Source: Anastrepha obliqua (taxonomy: Eukaryota; Arthropoda; Insecta; Diptera; Tephritidae). From it: DNA of 64,000 bases. Each line of letters starts with the position of its first letter. Position 1 is the first letter of the stretch. The translations under genes and the position numbers were made by a program. Positions 22,201 through 35,009 of this stretch are shown here, one piece after another. The DNA is taken from NCBI RefSeq assembly GCF_027943255.1, contig NC_072894.1:134531601-134595600 (forward strand), written 5' to 3'. The notes below the pieces were generated by a model. The model did not search any database and was not told the origin of the DNA. It worked only from the letters and a program-made list of their open reading frames with translations.

Positions 22201-25200
22201 AGAACGGCCTTAAGGCAAGTCCTGCCGAAGAAACTGGAAGAATTGATAGAATGGAAGCCTCTTTATACGAATGTTAGTATCTTAAATTTTTTCTTTTGAA
22301 CTCTTAAATTTTTATTATTATTATTTTTTTTTTTGTTGACTCCTTTACTCTCGAGCCATTTAAATTTTAAACGACACATTATAATCAACAATTCCTACAC
22401 AAGAAAATACCTGCGCTTTTTGAACAAAAGATAAATCACTTATAAATCCTTGATAGCTATTCAACTGCTACATGAAATATATAGAAGGATGAAGGGTGAG
22501 GATGTGCTTCTCATAATGCTTGCTAATACGAATAACTCATCAGATCATCGGTGATTGACAACCACAAAAGCAACAAAAAAATATCGCATTTACTTACGCA
22601 AATCTAACTCACCCTTTTTCACCGCATTATTGGCAACCGCGCAATCCAAGGACTGCTTCATCTATGCGACACATACACACCTATGAAAGTATTTTAGTGC
22701 CTTGGGAGAAAATTCTGGATGGGTGAGACAAATTTTTTAATTTTAGGTTTGATTATAATATAAAGTAAACTGAAAATGTTTTGAAAAAAACTTCATCAAC
22801 TTCAATCAAAAATTTTGGTATGGAGTTTTTAAGCCAAATATCTTCGTTGTTATTAACATTTTTATGAATTTTTGTTGTATATATGTATTTGTTTTTTTTT
22901 TTTGGAAATTTATTTTCTTTTTAATATTTTTTAAGAAAAAAATTATTTTGTTTTCGTGATTATTAACATTTTTATAAATTTTTGTTGCATACATTTTTTT
23001 TTTTGGATTTTTTTTTTTTGGAAATTTTTTTTAAGTATTTTTAGGGAAAAAAGTATTATTTTTCTTTTAATATTGGCCTGCCATTTGTGAAAAACAAAAC
23101 CCCCCGCTCAGATTTCTTTCATATTTTTTTAATATAATTAACTAAATTTGGAAAAAAAAAATTTATTTTAATATTTGATAAATATTTTGTATGCCATTTG
23201 TGCAAAATAAAACCCCGCCTGACAGGTTTTTAAATCATTTTTTTTTTTCATTGATACCTGAGGCTTCATAACTGAAAGTTTATGAGAGTGCCATTCCATT
23301 AATTTAAATTAATTTTTAAAAAAATTTAAAAATTTTTCGAGTTATAATAAAATTCGTACAGGGAACCAGTGAACCAGCCAACGCTTTCGCGATGTAAGTA
23401 AGTAATTGAAATGTGATGATGAGTCCAAGCCGCATGTGAAATGCAGGATAATTATAACTCTGAATTCACTATAAGTGCACTGATTCATAAGCATTACATT
23501 TCCTAGCAGGATGTTGCGCATTTTGCGCGTATGTGGCTGCTAACAAAGAAATAAATTCAAAATCTCTAAGGACATGCGATTATCCTTACAATTTCATTGC
23601 TAAAATACTTTTCTTGTAAAATCAAATAAAATATTCATTTTGATCTTTGATCTATGCATAAATACACATTTCCGCCAGCGTGGCTCCACCACTTTGTCAT
23701 CTACGCCACATCACTCAACCAGACAGCCAGTCAACCCGCCAACCAGCCAACCAACCAACCAACCAGCCAGCCAGTTAGCCTCCGGTGTCAGTTGCTGCCA
23801 CTGAATATGTAGAGTAAGGATTTGGCAACGCCATGAACACGTTTCACTACACCTTTTTCTACTCCTCTCATTCACGCACCCATACAAATATAATTTTCTA
23901 TGATTGAATCTTTGCTTTTGAGTATAATCGCCCACGCAACGAACGACGCGCTGTTAGCCTTGCGGTATCCTTGCATTATTTCAATTCTACTTTCGCATTC
24001 TTATTTATTTTCATTTCACATTCTCTACTACACTGGCAAATGGAGCGGAGGAAAGAAATTCAGAAATTGTTTCCTTTTTTGGCGTGCGAGCAATTGCAAA
24101 ATTGAAATGGATGGGTTTTCAATGATACCAACAACAAATAGTCGGAATGCTATAGCAATAAAAAATCAGGCAACAGAAATCTAAGTAAAGCGAAGCCAAT
24201 AACAACAAGTATTGTCAAATGGCATTGTCGTCAGTCGGCAAGAAAATAACCAAAATCGCTTGCTCTTCATTTCATTCATTGCTGAGTAAATTTTGTGGCT
24301 TACGCCGGGCGAATGAGCGGGTAATGGTGAGCATTGAATACCCTGGAAACCACTCACAGCGCGCATTTATTTGCACAATTGCGAAATAATTTTAAAAACT
24401 CTGAAAAATGTGTTCATATTGTAGTTATCCGTTTGGAAGGATATTTCTAGCTACTCGGCCTGCCGCCAACGCCCCCAACTGCAACGTATTGGCAACGTCT
24501 TACAGGATTTATTAAGTGCTAAAAATGTGCAACAACAGATAAATGGTTGCGCCAAATTCGTGCAATTCATGCAACATTGGGTGAATAATAAAATGAAAAA
24601 ATCCACAGGGAAAGAGAGAGAAGCGAAAGGATGACAAGATGTGAAAAGTGCCACTGATAAACGTAGAACAATCGCAAAGTAAGTTGGCAACTCGAGGACA
24701 TGCAGTCAATTGATGGCGTGGATTTTCATATTTTTATGGCTTCCGCTGGAAAGTTGTACAAATAAAAAATAAACAATTGAAATTTATAGTTAATAGTTTT
24801 TGAGATAGTTAGACAATTATTTTATTTAAGACCTGCGTGCTTAACTATGTATATTAATGCCTGCATTTGGTATGGAAAATTGTCACAGGCAGCCTAGTGA
24901 CTTTAATGACATTCTGCAGCTTTGATGGAGATATGGATTTTCGACTGAAAAAACGATAATATTTTGAGATTTATTAAATGCTGAAAATTTTGGTATATAT
25001 TCGGTTTTTATTTAATAATTGTACAGCCATTTTTTTAACTTTTTTGGAAAACACACAATTAAAAAAAATTTTTTGCGAAGAAAAAACATATGTAGTTCAA
25101 AAAAAATTTTGTTGTCTTAGGATATAATATACTTCATAAAAAAAATAATTTTGACAAAAATGACAAAATTGAAAAAAAAAATTCAAAAGGATAGGAAAAG

Positions 25201-25304
25201 CATTAAACACAAACTCTAAATATCTTGAAAATATTTCACTTTAAAAACACTGTAGCAAAATTTTCAGCGTTGAATAAATCTCAAAATAATTAAACTTTTT
25301 TATC
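22201..25304. other. Spacer with T-rich repeats
   Basis: AT-rich, no gene recognised. T-rich repeat blocks at 22850-23050 and 24980-25180. A 4-bp-period (CCAA/CCAG) tract lies at 23720-23775. Sequence near 24980 (tggtatatattcggttttta) resembles part of the 14-kb tandem repeat. Confidence 0.45.
22851..23050. repeat. Two-copy direct repeat, period 110 bp, T-rich
   Basis: The block tattaacatttttat followed by aatttttgttg begins at 22851 and again at 22961, each time followed by a T run and ttggaaattt. Confidence 0.7.
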
Positions 25305-26180
25305 AAGGGTGGTTAAGTTCCAAGGGCCGGTGTTGATTTTGAATAAAATACAATTTTTTTGGAAATTATTGTCATTTCTCTTTATTATGATAATATTGGT
25401 ATAGTGCATTACGTATGGAGCAAAATATCGGCCAAACGGCCGCCGCGGCCTCGGCGGCACACCTTCATCCGATGGTCCAAATTTTCGTTGACGCTGAGGC
25501 ATAATTGAGGTTCTTGAATTGTTGTTGGCTTATCAACGTACACCTTTTCTTTCAAATAACCCCAAAGAAAGAAGTCCAACGGTGTCAAATCACATGATCT
25601 TAGCGGCCATATGACATCGCCGCGACGTGAGATTATTCGGCCATCAAATTCTTCGCGCAAAAGAGCCATTGTTTTGTTAGCTGTGTGATAAGTGGCACCA
25701 TCCTGTTGAAGCCACATATCGTCCACATCCATATCTTCGAATTCGGGCCATAAAAAGTTCATTATCATCTCACGATAGCAAACACTATTCACAGTAACTG
25801 CCTGACCCGCCTCATTTTGGAAAAAATACGGCCCAATGATGCCGCCGGCCCATAAACCGCACTAGTTACTCTTTGAGGGTGCATTGGTTTTTCGGCAATC
25901 ACTCTTGGACTATCATTCGCCCAAATGCGGCAATTCTGCTTATTGACGAATCCACTGAGGTGAAAATATCCCTCATCACTGAAGATGATTTTCTTCGAAA
26001 ATTGGTCATTCACTGTTGCCATTTCCTGCCATAACTTTAACGCATTGCTCGATTATGTATCTTTCCATGGTTCAAATTGAGTTAGTCTGAAATTGAAAAA
26101 TGTCAAATGAAATGCAGAAAAAACTGGACGTTGAGGTGTGGTTTACATGCAACATCGGCCCTTGAAGTTTAACCACCCTT
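25305..26180 (-). mobile_element. Deleted mariner-like element, family B (copy 1)
   Basis: Inverted termini agggtggttaagttccaag at the left and cttgaagtttaaccaccctt at the right, the latter followed by TA. The minus strand encodes the transposase core: FSKKIIFSDEGYFHLSGF (first Asp), LQQDGATYHTANKTM (second Asp) and CDLTPLDFFLWGYLKEK (third Asp). The last two Asp residues have 41 residues between them, so DD41D. The N-terminal DNA-binding part is deleted: the start region MERYTIEQCVK runs straight into the core out of frame. Copy 2 at 34.1 kb has exactly the same junction. Further frameshifts near 25500 and 25790 kill the frame. Confidence 0.9.
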
Positions 26181-26194
26181 TACAAACATTACTA

Positions 26195-26995
26195 TACCTC
26201 TGTTTTCACTGACGTCTCCAAGTTGCAATCGGGAGTCGGAGCAGCCCCTAATACTGCTAGTGACCGGCAGAAGTCTTTGCGACCCTACAGAGAGCGAGGG
26301 GGCGGGAGATAACTATTAACATTTTTTCCGATAGTCAAACCGCGATCAAGGCTTTGACGACGCCATGCAGATCCAGGCTAGTCAACTCCTGTAAGGAGTA
26401 GATCAAATCTCTTGGGAGTGCAGGTAAAATTTCTCTGATCTGGGTTCCAGGACATAGACACATAGAGTGGAATGAAATTGCTGATGAGCTTGCCAGAAAA
26501 GGGTCGACTGAATTGGTTTCAGAGACTGGAGATATCGGCCATTGGCATCCCCCAGACTTTTGTTAAAGAGGAATTACACAATTTCCATTTCCATTTCTTC
26601 ATGTACTACTTCGAAAAGCCTTAGGACCCAGTACAATAGATGGTGGTCTCAGAAGACCTAGGGACTCAACGCCATTCAATTTCCAAATTCGTTGCTGTGT
26701 TAACCGGTCATTGGACGATCGGCACTCTCACAGAAAAACTGGGTTTACCATTTAATCCCCATTGCAAATTCTGTCGGGAGCTTTCAGAGAAGGACACGGT
26801 TGAGCATCCTCTCTGTAAATGTCCGGAAGTAGCAGCTAGCCGACTAAGGTCCTTTCCTCGACAGCCTGGAGCAGTGCGGCAAACTAAATCTTATCAACCT
26901 TCTTCAGCCGAGTTAGCTGTGGATATCTGCCCGTTGGAGGTCTTATAATGGAATGAAAATGGCGCTTTAGTGATACTGGTACTTCAACCATTTCA
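26195..26995 (+). mobile_element. RNase H-bearing LINE fragment, family D (copy 1)
   Basis: The plus strand reads through the end of a LINE: INIFSDSQTAIKAL near 26320 and ISLIWVPGHRHIEWNEIADE near 26435-26490 are RNase H motifs. Then SKFVAVLTGHWTIG near 26685, and HCKFCRELSEKDTVEHPLCK near 26760-26820 is the C-terminal Cys/His region. Frameshifted between blocks. It begins a few bases after the family B mariner and ends acttcaaccatttcac, the same as copy 2 at 48.8 kb. Confidence 0.85.
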
Positions 26996-27479
26996 CATGC
27001 ATTCAAATACCTGCACTAGCATTCCCATGAGAAGTCATATATTCATTTTCATAAACGTCTCCAAATTTGCAATTTTTCATTCCTCCAAGTGCTGGGTAAA
27101 AGAAACACAATACTTAGCAGGTATTCAAGGACTACTAGTAGCTGTTCTATCCTTTATCAGGGCGTACGGACTGACATGAAAACAAGAAAAAACTCGAATA
27201 TTTGGACTGGAAGATGCTGTTTCATATACATACGTTCCTCCGTTTCAGCTGCTTTAAGAACTTGAAGTTAGTTGCGACTGGCCGTACGATTTTGATTATT
27301 GTTTGGATGTCCATAACGAAATGCTAGCTTTGAGGCGGAAAGTTCCATCATGTTCAAAAGTATTACTAAGAAAATTCTATAGACCTTGGTTCAAAAATTC
27401 GTAACTCGAAGAGATCACTCAATCATCTCAAGCTGGGGTAGCAGTTGGAAGCAGACTCCAAATCTCTAGTTATACAATC

Positions 27480-27995
27480 CTCGAAATTTATCGGTCTTAC
27501 AGGTACGTACAACTTAATTGGTAAATCCTAAAACTAACACTCTACAAGGCTCTCATAATGCCCGTCTGAACGTACGGTGCAGAAACTTGGCGATGGCAAC
27601 GTCCGATGAGACACCCCTTGGAGTTTTTGAGACAAATATTCTGCAAAAGATTTTTCGACCTTTGCAAGTATCGCAAGCGAAGGAACGATGAGTTGTATGA
27701 GACATAGACATAGCTTAGCGAATAAAGATCCAGCGGCTACGTTGGCTGAGTCATGTCGTCCGAATGGATACAAACGCTCTGGCTCTGGTAGTATTCGATG
27801 TGGTACAAGCTGGTGGCTGGAAGAACAAGCCCATGGCTATGTTGGAAAGATCAGGTGGAGAAGGACTTGGCTTCACTTAGTTTATCCAACTTGCGCCGGT
27901 TGGCACGAGAATAAAACGACTGGCGCCTTTGCTAAAATCGGCAAAATTCGCATAAGCGGTTATCGCGCCAACCAAGAAGAAGAAGAAGGGAATAA
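27480..27995 (+). mobile_element. LINE 3' end fragment, family C
   Basis: Parallels the copy at 39.7-40.4 kb: tctacaaggctc (LYKA), then gcagaaacttggc, ILQKIFRPL-like sequence, then agatccagcggctacgttgg, gaatggatacaaacgct, and caacttgcgccggttggc. Ends in the AAG-rich tract gccaaccaagaagaagaag. The frame is broken repeatedly. Confidence 0.78.
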
Positions 27996-30424
27996 TACTT
28001 TACAAAATAGTCGGGTGATATTTGTATACGAGATTTGCTGCCAGATTTCTTATGATAAAGATGAATCTTAGAACCTATTTGTGAACTAGCCATACAAATT
28101 GGTCTTATCTCGACAATCACAATTTAAAATCTCTCTAGCCTCAACTAAATGAACTTAATCTTTGAATGCGCAAAGCGTTGCTATGACCACAGATGGACCG
28201 TGAATGTTTCTATTCCTGATATAACAATATGATTAGCCTAGTGAGGGCTGAGGTAAGAGAGAGAGAGAGAGAAGGAGAGAGAGAGACATGTGTAAGGCTC
28301 TATTTTCGTCGACTGGTACATAAACTTGCCTTTGACTTTTACTATAGCTCATTTTCAAACTAGCACTGCCTTACTTTTTTCCTTCTTCAATATTTTGCTA
28401 AATTTATCTTAAATTTACCGCAATTTTCCACGGACTATGAATTAAAGTTTACACATTTCACATGCGTTTAAATTTGAAATCCACATATTCGCTTAGAAAA
28501 AAAAGTTTGCTAGCACGATTTTTATTTGAAGATATGTCAAGCTTTCAAAGGATTTCTTCACATGAAATGCAAATAATTACAAAACTTTTGCTGGCGAATT
28601 CAAAAGACGCAAAATGTGACGCACTAGTTGAGGGCGAAACTTGGCGACGCTAGCAGGAAAGTTCGAGCGAAACGAGACGAGTCGAATAAGCAGTGGAGTT
28701 TGGAAAAAAGTGGAGAGAGAAAGAGTGAAAGTATGGGCTAGCAAAGTTTTGCGCAAACTTACAAATTCATTTAAGTATTTAACGGCAGTTAGCAAGCTAT
28801 GAAAGCATATGTGCAGGCGCATAACCTCCTTACAATCGACACCAGTAGAAAAAACAACATTTTAGTTTCGCTTAGCTCCAAGGAGCATCACAAATAAAAT
28901 GTAATATAAATTGATATTGGTTGTGCGCCTAAAAGCAGAGCGCATGAAAATCACAGCCAAACCTAAAACCACCTTTAAGTCGGTGGCGCGAATATGCGCA
29001 AAGAAAAAGTGCTTCAAAACTTAACAGAATTTTATTAAAAATACACTTTTCCAATAACAGCAACAAAATAAGCATTATTAGAAACAACTCACGACAGTTA
29101 CAATAATAGTTGCGCAAAACTTTAGCGTGATTTGAAAAGATGCTTGTACGAAGAGGTTATAAAATAAACAACAAGAATGTTGCCACTACAACTTATCAAA
29201 TTTCAGCCACTTCAACTATTGCATTTTTTACACAAATACTGATTTAAGCAAAAACTTTCGGAACGCTCAACTTAAAATCTCAAATTTAGACGAATTTGTG
29301 CTGCCTCAGCGGCGTGGAAGTTTTCGTCTCCGGCGTCGACACCGTCGCCAACACCCACATAAAAGGGCAAAACGCGCGCGCACTATAGCCAACAGCAACA
29401 TGAAAAAAAAATATAAAAAATAAAAAAAGTCCCGCAGGCAACAACATCAGCGACAACTGAGCTTGAGTGAAACCTTGCCGCTTGCTTATGCATCCTTTCA
29501 ACCATGGTTTGGCTAAACTTTTATGCCCACACCTACGCCTGACACGTTAGCAACGCTTCGGGCTTTAGGCTTCAGTGCTTAAGCTTCGTTGTTAGTGCAG
29601 CATTTTCGCTTATCCACTTTCAGGCTGCCACCCTCGTTTAGTTGGTAGGCAGAAGACTGCAAGCAGCGCTGATGGGTGAAGTTCAGAACTCAAGCGGAGC
29701 GTGTAAAATACGCCTTTGCTTTGACTCACACACTCACAGGGGCTTCTTAGTTGCTTTGTCTTGTAGCACCAACCATCATTCCTCCGTGCACCCCTTCGAA
29801 TTGTTGCGGCCTCTATTTTAATATTTTAATAAAATTTTGCTTTGCAGCATTAAATTTGAGATTAATTTTTTACATAATTTTATGTTTTATTGTGAAAGAA
29901 AATTCCCTTAATTTCTGTTCGAAACGTACTAACACAATTATCTGGTTTATTTGCATTTTATTTATTAGAAAAAAACATCTCATTAGGATAATGCTGAAGT
30001 AGCGAAGGCTGCATTGACAAACATTTTATGGGCAAAATGATTTGCTTTTATTGTTGTTTTGTTTTTGTACCATCAGCTGTTCAAACTGTCACTGAAACGG
30101 TCTCAATCATAATTACTACTGACTATCAAAATCAAAATAAAAATAAAAAATTTAAGTAATCCCATTTTAGAGCAACCGTTCCTAAAAATCCGGCGGGGAT
30201 ACCAAAAGTTTTATAGCGCCTTCGAACGGCGGCTTATTTTCGTATGAAAAAAAACGTAGTAGAATACGAGAAATACTAACCGTATTGGGCGTTAACATTC
30301 CTAAAGTCAGGTGGCGAGGTATTGCTGCTACAGAAGAAGTACGCAAGCACCAAACGCCAGCGATTTCCAACTTTTACGGCGAAGTCTTTTTTATAAGCCC
30401 CTAAAAACTAAAAATCTATAAAAA
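27996..30424. other. Spacer, no gene recognised
   Basis: AT-rich, with a GA microsatellite at 28255-28288 and a GC-richer patch near 29280-29700. No domain or splice-bounded frame recognised. Confidence 0.4.
28255..28288 (+). repeat. (GA)n microsatellite
   Basis: GA dinucleotide tract interrupted once by AAGG. Confidence 0.9.
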
Positions 30425-30560
30425 CTATAGCCAAGACTCATTCGATGAGGCGTCGCTTGGAGTGTTTGAGAGAAAGATTCTGTGGAAGATTTTTAAATAT
30501 TTGCACTCGTTACGTATCTAAGTTAAGGATGAACTTCTAAATGAACTCAAAACATAAATA
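30425..30560 (+). mobile_element. Short LINE fragment, family C
   Basis: SFDEASLGVFERKILWKIF matches DDATLGVIERKILRKIF at 40.0 kb. The rest is eroded. Confidence 0.7.
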
Positions 30561-32929
30561 ATTACTACTTATACCTTAGCATCAGCTCCGGACTCTTCTA
30601 GTCACTCTTAGGCTGACGTTTATACATAATTTTGTTTGTCTCCACCAAACACAATAAAGAGCAAATCGGTTGATTTTTTAAAACTAAGTTTAACTTTAAT
30701 GTTAGCTGTTTTTTAAACTAACTTTTAACCGGCCTTATTACATACATATAAAAAGTGAAAATATCACCGGAAGATATCTAACCCGTAAAATTTTAAATTT
30801 AACTTTTTATTAATAAAATAAATACACTAAGTTTAGTTCAAAAAGGGATATTCTCAAACTTCAGTTCACTTTCGGTTCCGCTCTACTTTAAAAAATAAAG
30901 TCGTGCTTCAAAAATTCTCTACACGAAAAAAGCTCAGAAGTCTGAGCTACTCATTGACCGCAATATTTGCACTCATGAAAATCCTAGGAACTTTCTATTT
31001 TACTAAAACTGTAGAGTTTTATTTTTTTATTATTCATTTTATAGACTTTGCATTTGTTGTATACAAATTGGGTAAAAGTTCGCAGGATGCACAAAGAGGC
31101 TGCACAGAAAGCAAATGAAAATTCAAAAGTCCAACAACTCATGAAAAAGCCCAAAAAAAAAACAGAACAATAAAGAAAGTTAAACAAATGCAACGAAGGA
31201 AAACAGCAAATAGTAGAAAAAGTCAACATTTGGAATTCCCGCACGTGCAACAGAAACAAATACAAAAAGTAACAAAACTATGTACTATGCAACGCTGGAC
31301 CAGCCACCACACAGAGTATGAAAGAAGCGGCTTGCGAAATAAATCGGAGATACGAGTAGAGCAGCAAAATACCAGCAGGCACAAAAATTGTGGTGTGAGA
31401 ACAAAAGCTATAAATTCCAAAGTGTAACGGATTAGCAAAAGTCTAACCGCAAAATGACTGGTAAGAGACGCTCAACGAGTGAATGCAATTGGCACTCGTC
31501 GAAGTGAAGGAATGAGCAGCGTAGTTTGGGTTTGTGCAGTGGAGCCCGAATACTTTTGTGGTGTGCTGCAGAATTTGAATAGTCACACAGATACGACGAG
31601 TAGACGAACGCGAACTGACCCAGCAATTTGTGGGCGCGCGCGCTTAACACGCTGTGGTCGAATTTTCGGTGTGAACCTGCATAGTGGCGCTTGTGAGATG
31701 CGAGGTGGACGATGATTGAGATAGAGAGAAATAAAAAGAATAATTCCAAAGTAAAATTCATGCAAGCAGGAAATGGTCGAACACTTACGAGCGTAAAATA
31801 TTGGGGTAAAGCGTCAATGAAATGCGCATTTACAAGCCATAATGAATGACATGGACATGAAGGATGGAATAGATAGGGGACACTAGCAAGAACAACAGAA
31901 CAGGGTAAAATCCATGGCATAGCGAATACAATGTGAAGGATGCTGAAGCTGAAGGCGAGGCTAAAAATGGGACGGACGCAACTTGTCCGGCGCTTGGCTG
32001 ACAATGGCTGATAACTATTGGAGCAAGAGATGACTGTGGCTATGATTTTCGGCCGAAGGTAGTGTTTTGGTGCTGACGAGTAACGAAGGTGATATGAGCA
32101 GATGACGGTGATGTTGAAATAGCTATAAAATAAATTTGCATATGAATTGGGAATTAAGCACACTTTGTAACACCGTTAACGTATGGCTGGATATGTTGAA
32201 AGGAAAAGGCGGGCTGGGAGGAGTAAAGAGTTGACGTAATGGTTTTGGGCGCAATCAATGGCTCTCTAACAAGCGTCAAATGAAGAACAAATAGATGCAG
32301 TTTGGGGATTTTTAAGTTTTTCTTGTTCGTTTTTTGTATGAAAAACAAGAACAGAAATGAAATGAAAATAAGCGATTCGTTTATATGCAAGGGGGCCAGA
32401 AAAATATTAAGAAACAAATAAAATCATAATCAATATATGCTTAATGGAATGACTGGCGCGTTAATTTATTAAGTACCCAAGATTGTTTTTTCAGCTAAAT
32501 TTTAAAAGTGCAATTTTGTTTTTTTATTCAATTTTTTCAGCAAAGCATTTGGCTACGCTTGAGAGAATAACTGAAGAAAAATATTTCTTATTTTTTGAAA
32601 TTAATTTTTATTTTTAATATTTTTAGGAATGTGCATGGCAATTTTGTCATGCCGCTAAACAAATTTAATTTCTCTCAGAAACTTTTTGAAATCTTGGGCT
32701 AATATCAGTATTCAACCCTTACTTTAAATTGTATGGTATTCCTTAAAGTGAAGTAAAGAGTCCTGAAAATAGTGAAACAGAATAGTCAATTTTCCTTCAG
32801 GCTTACCGTAGATCCAGATTTTTATAAACAGTTGGGAAGTCGAATCGAATTAAAGCCACTTCCAAGTTAATCTATCGTTTCGATATTTAAAGCGCACTTT
32901 ATTGGCTAGAAGGGCAAGAAGCTGAAACA
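30561..32929. other. Spacer with strong strand bias, no gene called
   Basis: From about 31130 to 32420 the plus strand is purine-rich. The minus strand carries a 243-codon open frame (32163-31432) rich in Ser, Leu, Phe, His and Cys without any domain. Pyrimidine-rich strands lack stop codons by composition, so I do not call it a gene. Confidence 0.4.
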
Positions 32930-33861
32930 AAGGGTTTTCCAATGACAGGTGTTATTTTGAATAGCCCGCTATTTCGGTGATGTTACTTTTGAAGTTGTCA
33001 TTTTTTGATACTTGACAAGTAGAAACTAGGTCATTAATAAAAATGAAACGATACACGCTTAAACAACGCATTCGAATTATTAAAATTCACTATAAAAATG
33101 GTGAAAATTTGGCAGAGACGGTTCGTAATACTCCAACATTTTTGGGTCATCGTGAAGCACCTTGTTGGACCGCAATACAGAAATTGGTGAAAAAATTCGA
33201 GCTGTTGGGACAAGTTAGTGATGTGAAGAATAAAACCCGTGCACGTTGCGCAAGAACAGCCGAAAATATTGCTGTTGTAGCCGAAAGTGTTGAAGAAAAC
33301 CAAGGTTTGTCCTTTCCTCGTCGTTCTTTGGAATTAGGCATTCCAAAAACGTCATTACACCATATTTTCCATAAAGATTTGGGTCTTAAGGCTGTTAAAG
33401 TCCAGTTAACACAAGAACTCAAGCTGGCTGATCATCAACAACGTCGTGTCTTTGCTGATTGGGTCATTGAAATGCATGAAAATGATCCGAAATTCCATCG
33501 AAAAATCATCTTGAGTGATGAGGCATATTTCCACCTCGGTGGCTTCGTGAACAAGCAAAATTATCGGATCTGGGGCTTAGAAAATCCAAGAGTTATTGTT
33601 GAAAAGCCTCTCTATCGTCAACGGGGGACTGTTTGGTGCGGTTTATGGTCCGGCGGGGCATTGGACCTTACTTTTTCGAAAATGTTACGGTGAATGGATT
33701 GCGCTATCGAGAGATGATTACGGATTTTTTGTGACCGGAATTGGATGGTATTGATCTGGACAACGTTTATTTTCAAGAAGACGGCGGCGGCGCTACAAAC
33801 CACACAAGCAACGAAACCATTGATCTTTTACGGGAATAACATCTCTTATTGGAAAACCCTT
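32930..33861 (+). mobile_element. Deleted mariner-like element, family A (copy 2, best 5' half)
   Basis: Clear inverted termini, AAGGGTTTTCCAATGACAGG on the left and TTGGAAAACCCTT on the right. A 216-codon frame at 33043-33693 starts [20 protein letters not shown] (first helix-turn-helix), continues with RRSLELGIPKTSLHHIFHKD (second helix) and RVFADWVIEMHENDPKFHR, and includes the first catalytic Asp in ILSDEAYFHLGGF. It then breaks near 33680. The second Asp region follows in another frame, and the sequence then jumps to the 3' terminus, so the third Asp is lost. The flanks are CA and TC rather than TA/TA, so the target site has mutated or been rearranged. Confidence 0.9.
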
Positions 33862-34096
33862 TCCTTAATGTTTAACGAGTCTTAAATTATTCTAGAGTTC
33901 AACAGCAAAAATACGAAAAACTAAAATATCTAAAAAAAGATTCAAAGCTCCATTAATGCGCTTTCAGTTGAATAATTTAACACAGTTTTCCATATTTTCT
34001 CAATTTTGTATTCATTTGTTTATCAAAAGTTAAGTTATACAAGTAATACCACTTTGATCAAAGAATTTCCGGTACATATTCAGAGAATTTAATATA

Positions 34097-34995
34097 CAGG
34101 GTGGTTAAACTTCAAGGGCCGATGTTGAATGTGAATCACACCTCAAAGTCAAGTTTTTTATGCATTTCATTTGACATTTTTCAATTTCAGACTAACTCAA
34201 TTTGAACCATGGAAAGATACACAATCGAGCAATGCGTTAAAGTTATGGCAGGAAATGGCAACTGTGAATGACCAATTTTCGAAGAAAATCATCTTCAGTG
34301 ATGAGGCACATTTTGACCTCAGTGGATTCGTCAATAAGCAGAATTGCCGCATTTTGGCCAATGATAATCCAAGAGTGATTACCGAAAAACCAATGCACCC
34401 ACAAAGAGTGAATGCTTGGTGCGGTTTATGCGTATTTTTTCCAAAATGAAGCCGGGCAGGCAGTTAATGTGAATAGTGTTCGCTATCGTGAGATGATAAC
34501 GAACTTTTTATGGCCCGAATTGGAAGATATGGATGTGGACGATATGTGGCTTCAACAGGATGGTGCCACTTATCACACAGCTAACAAAACAATGGCTCTT
34601 TTGAGCGAAAAAATTGATGACTGAATAATCTCAATTTGCGGCGATGTCAATTGGCCGCCAAGATCATGAGATTTGACATCGTTGGACTTCTTTCTTTGGG
34701 GTTATTTGAAAGAAAAGGTGTACGTCGATAAGCCAGCAACAATTCAAGAGCTAAAGGATGGGATAATTCGGCACATTAACGGCATAAAACCTCAATTATG
34801 CCTCAGCGTCATCGAAAATTTGGACCATCGGACGGAGGTGTGCCACCAAAGCCGCGGCGACCATTTGGCCGATATTTTATTCTATACGTAATTACGCCAT
34901 ACCAATATTATCATAATAAAGAGAAATGACAATAATTGCCTAAAAAATGTATTTTATTTAAAATCAACACCGGCCCTTGAAACTTAACCACCCTT
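34097..34995 (+). mobile_element. Deleted mariner-like element, family B (copy 2)
   Basis: 899 bp, flanked by TA on both sides. Termini cagggtggttaaacttcaag and cttgaaacttaaccaccctt. It encodes KKIIFSDEAHFDLSGF, WLQQDGATYHTANKTM and LTSLDFFLWGYLKEKVYVDK, then a C-terminus ending LADILFYT with a stop at 34891. The start region runs into the core with the same out-of-frame junction as copy 1. A frameshift near 34430 and stops near 34620 and 34665 also interrupt it. Cannot make a transposase. Confidence 0.92.
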
Positions 34996-35009
34996 TATAA
35001 GTTTATTCA

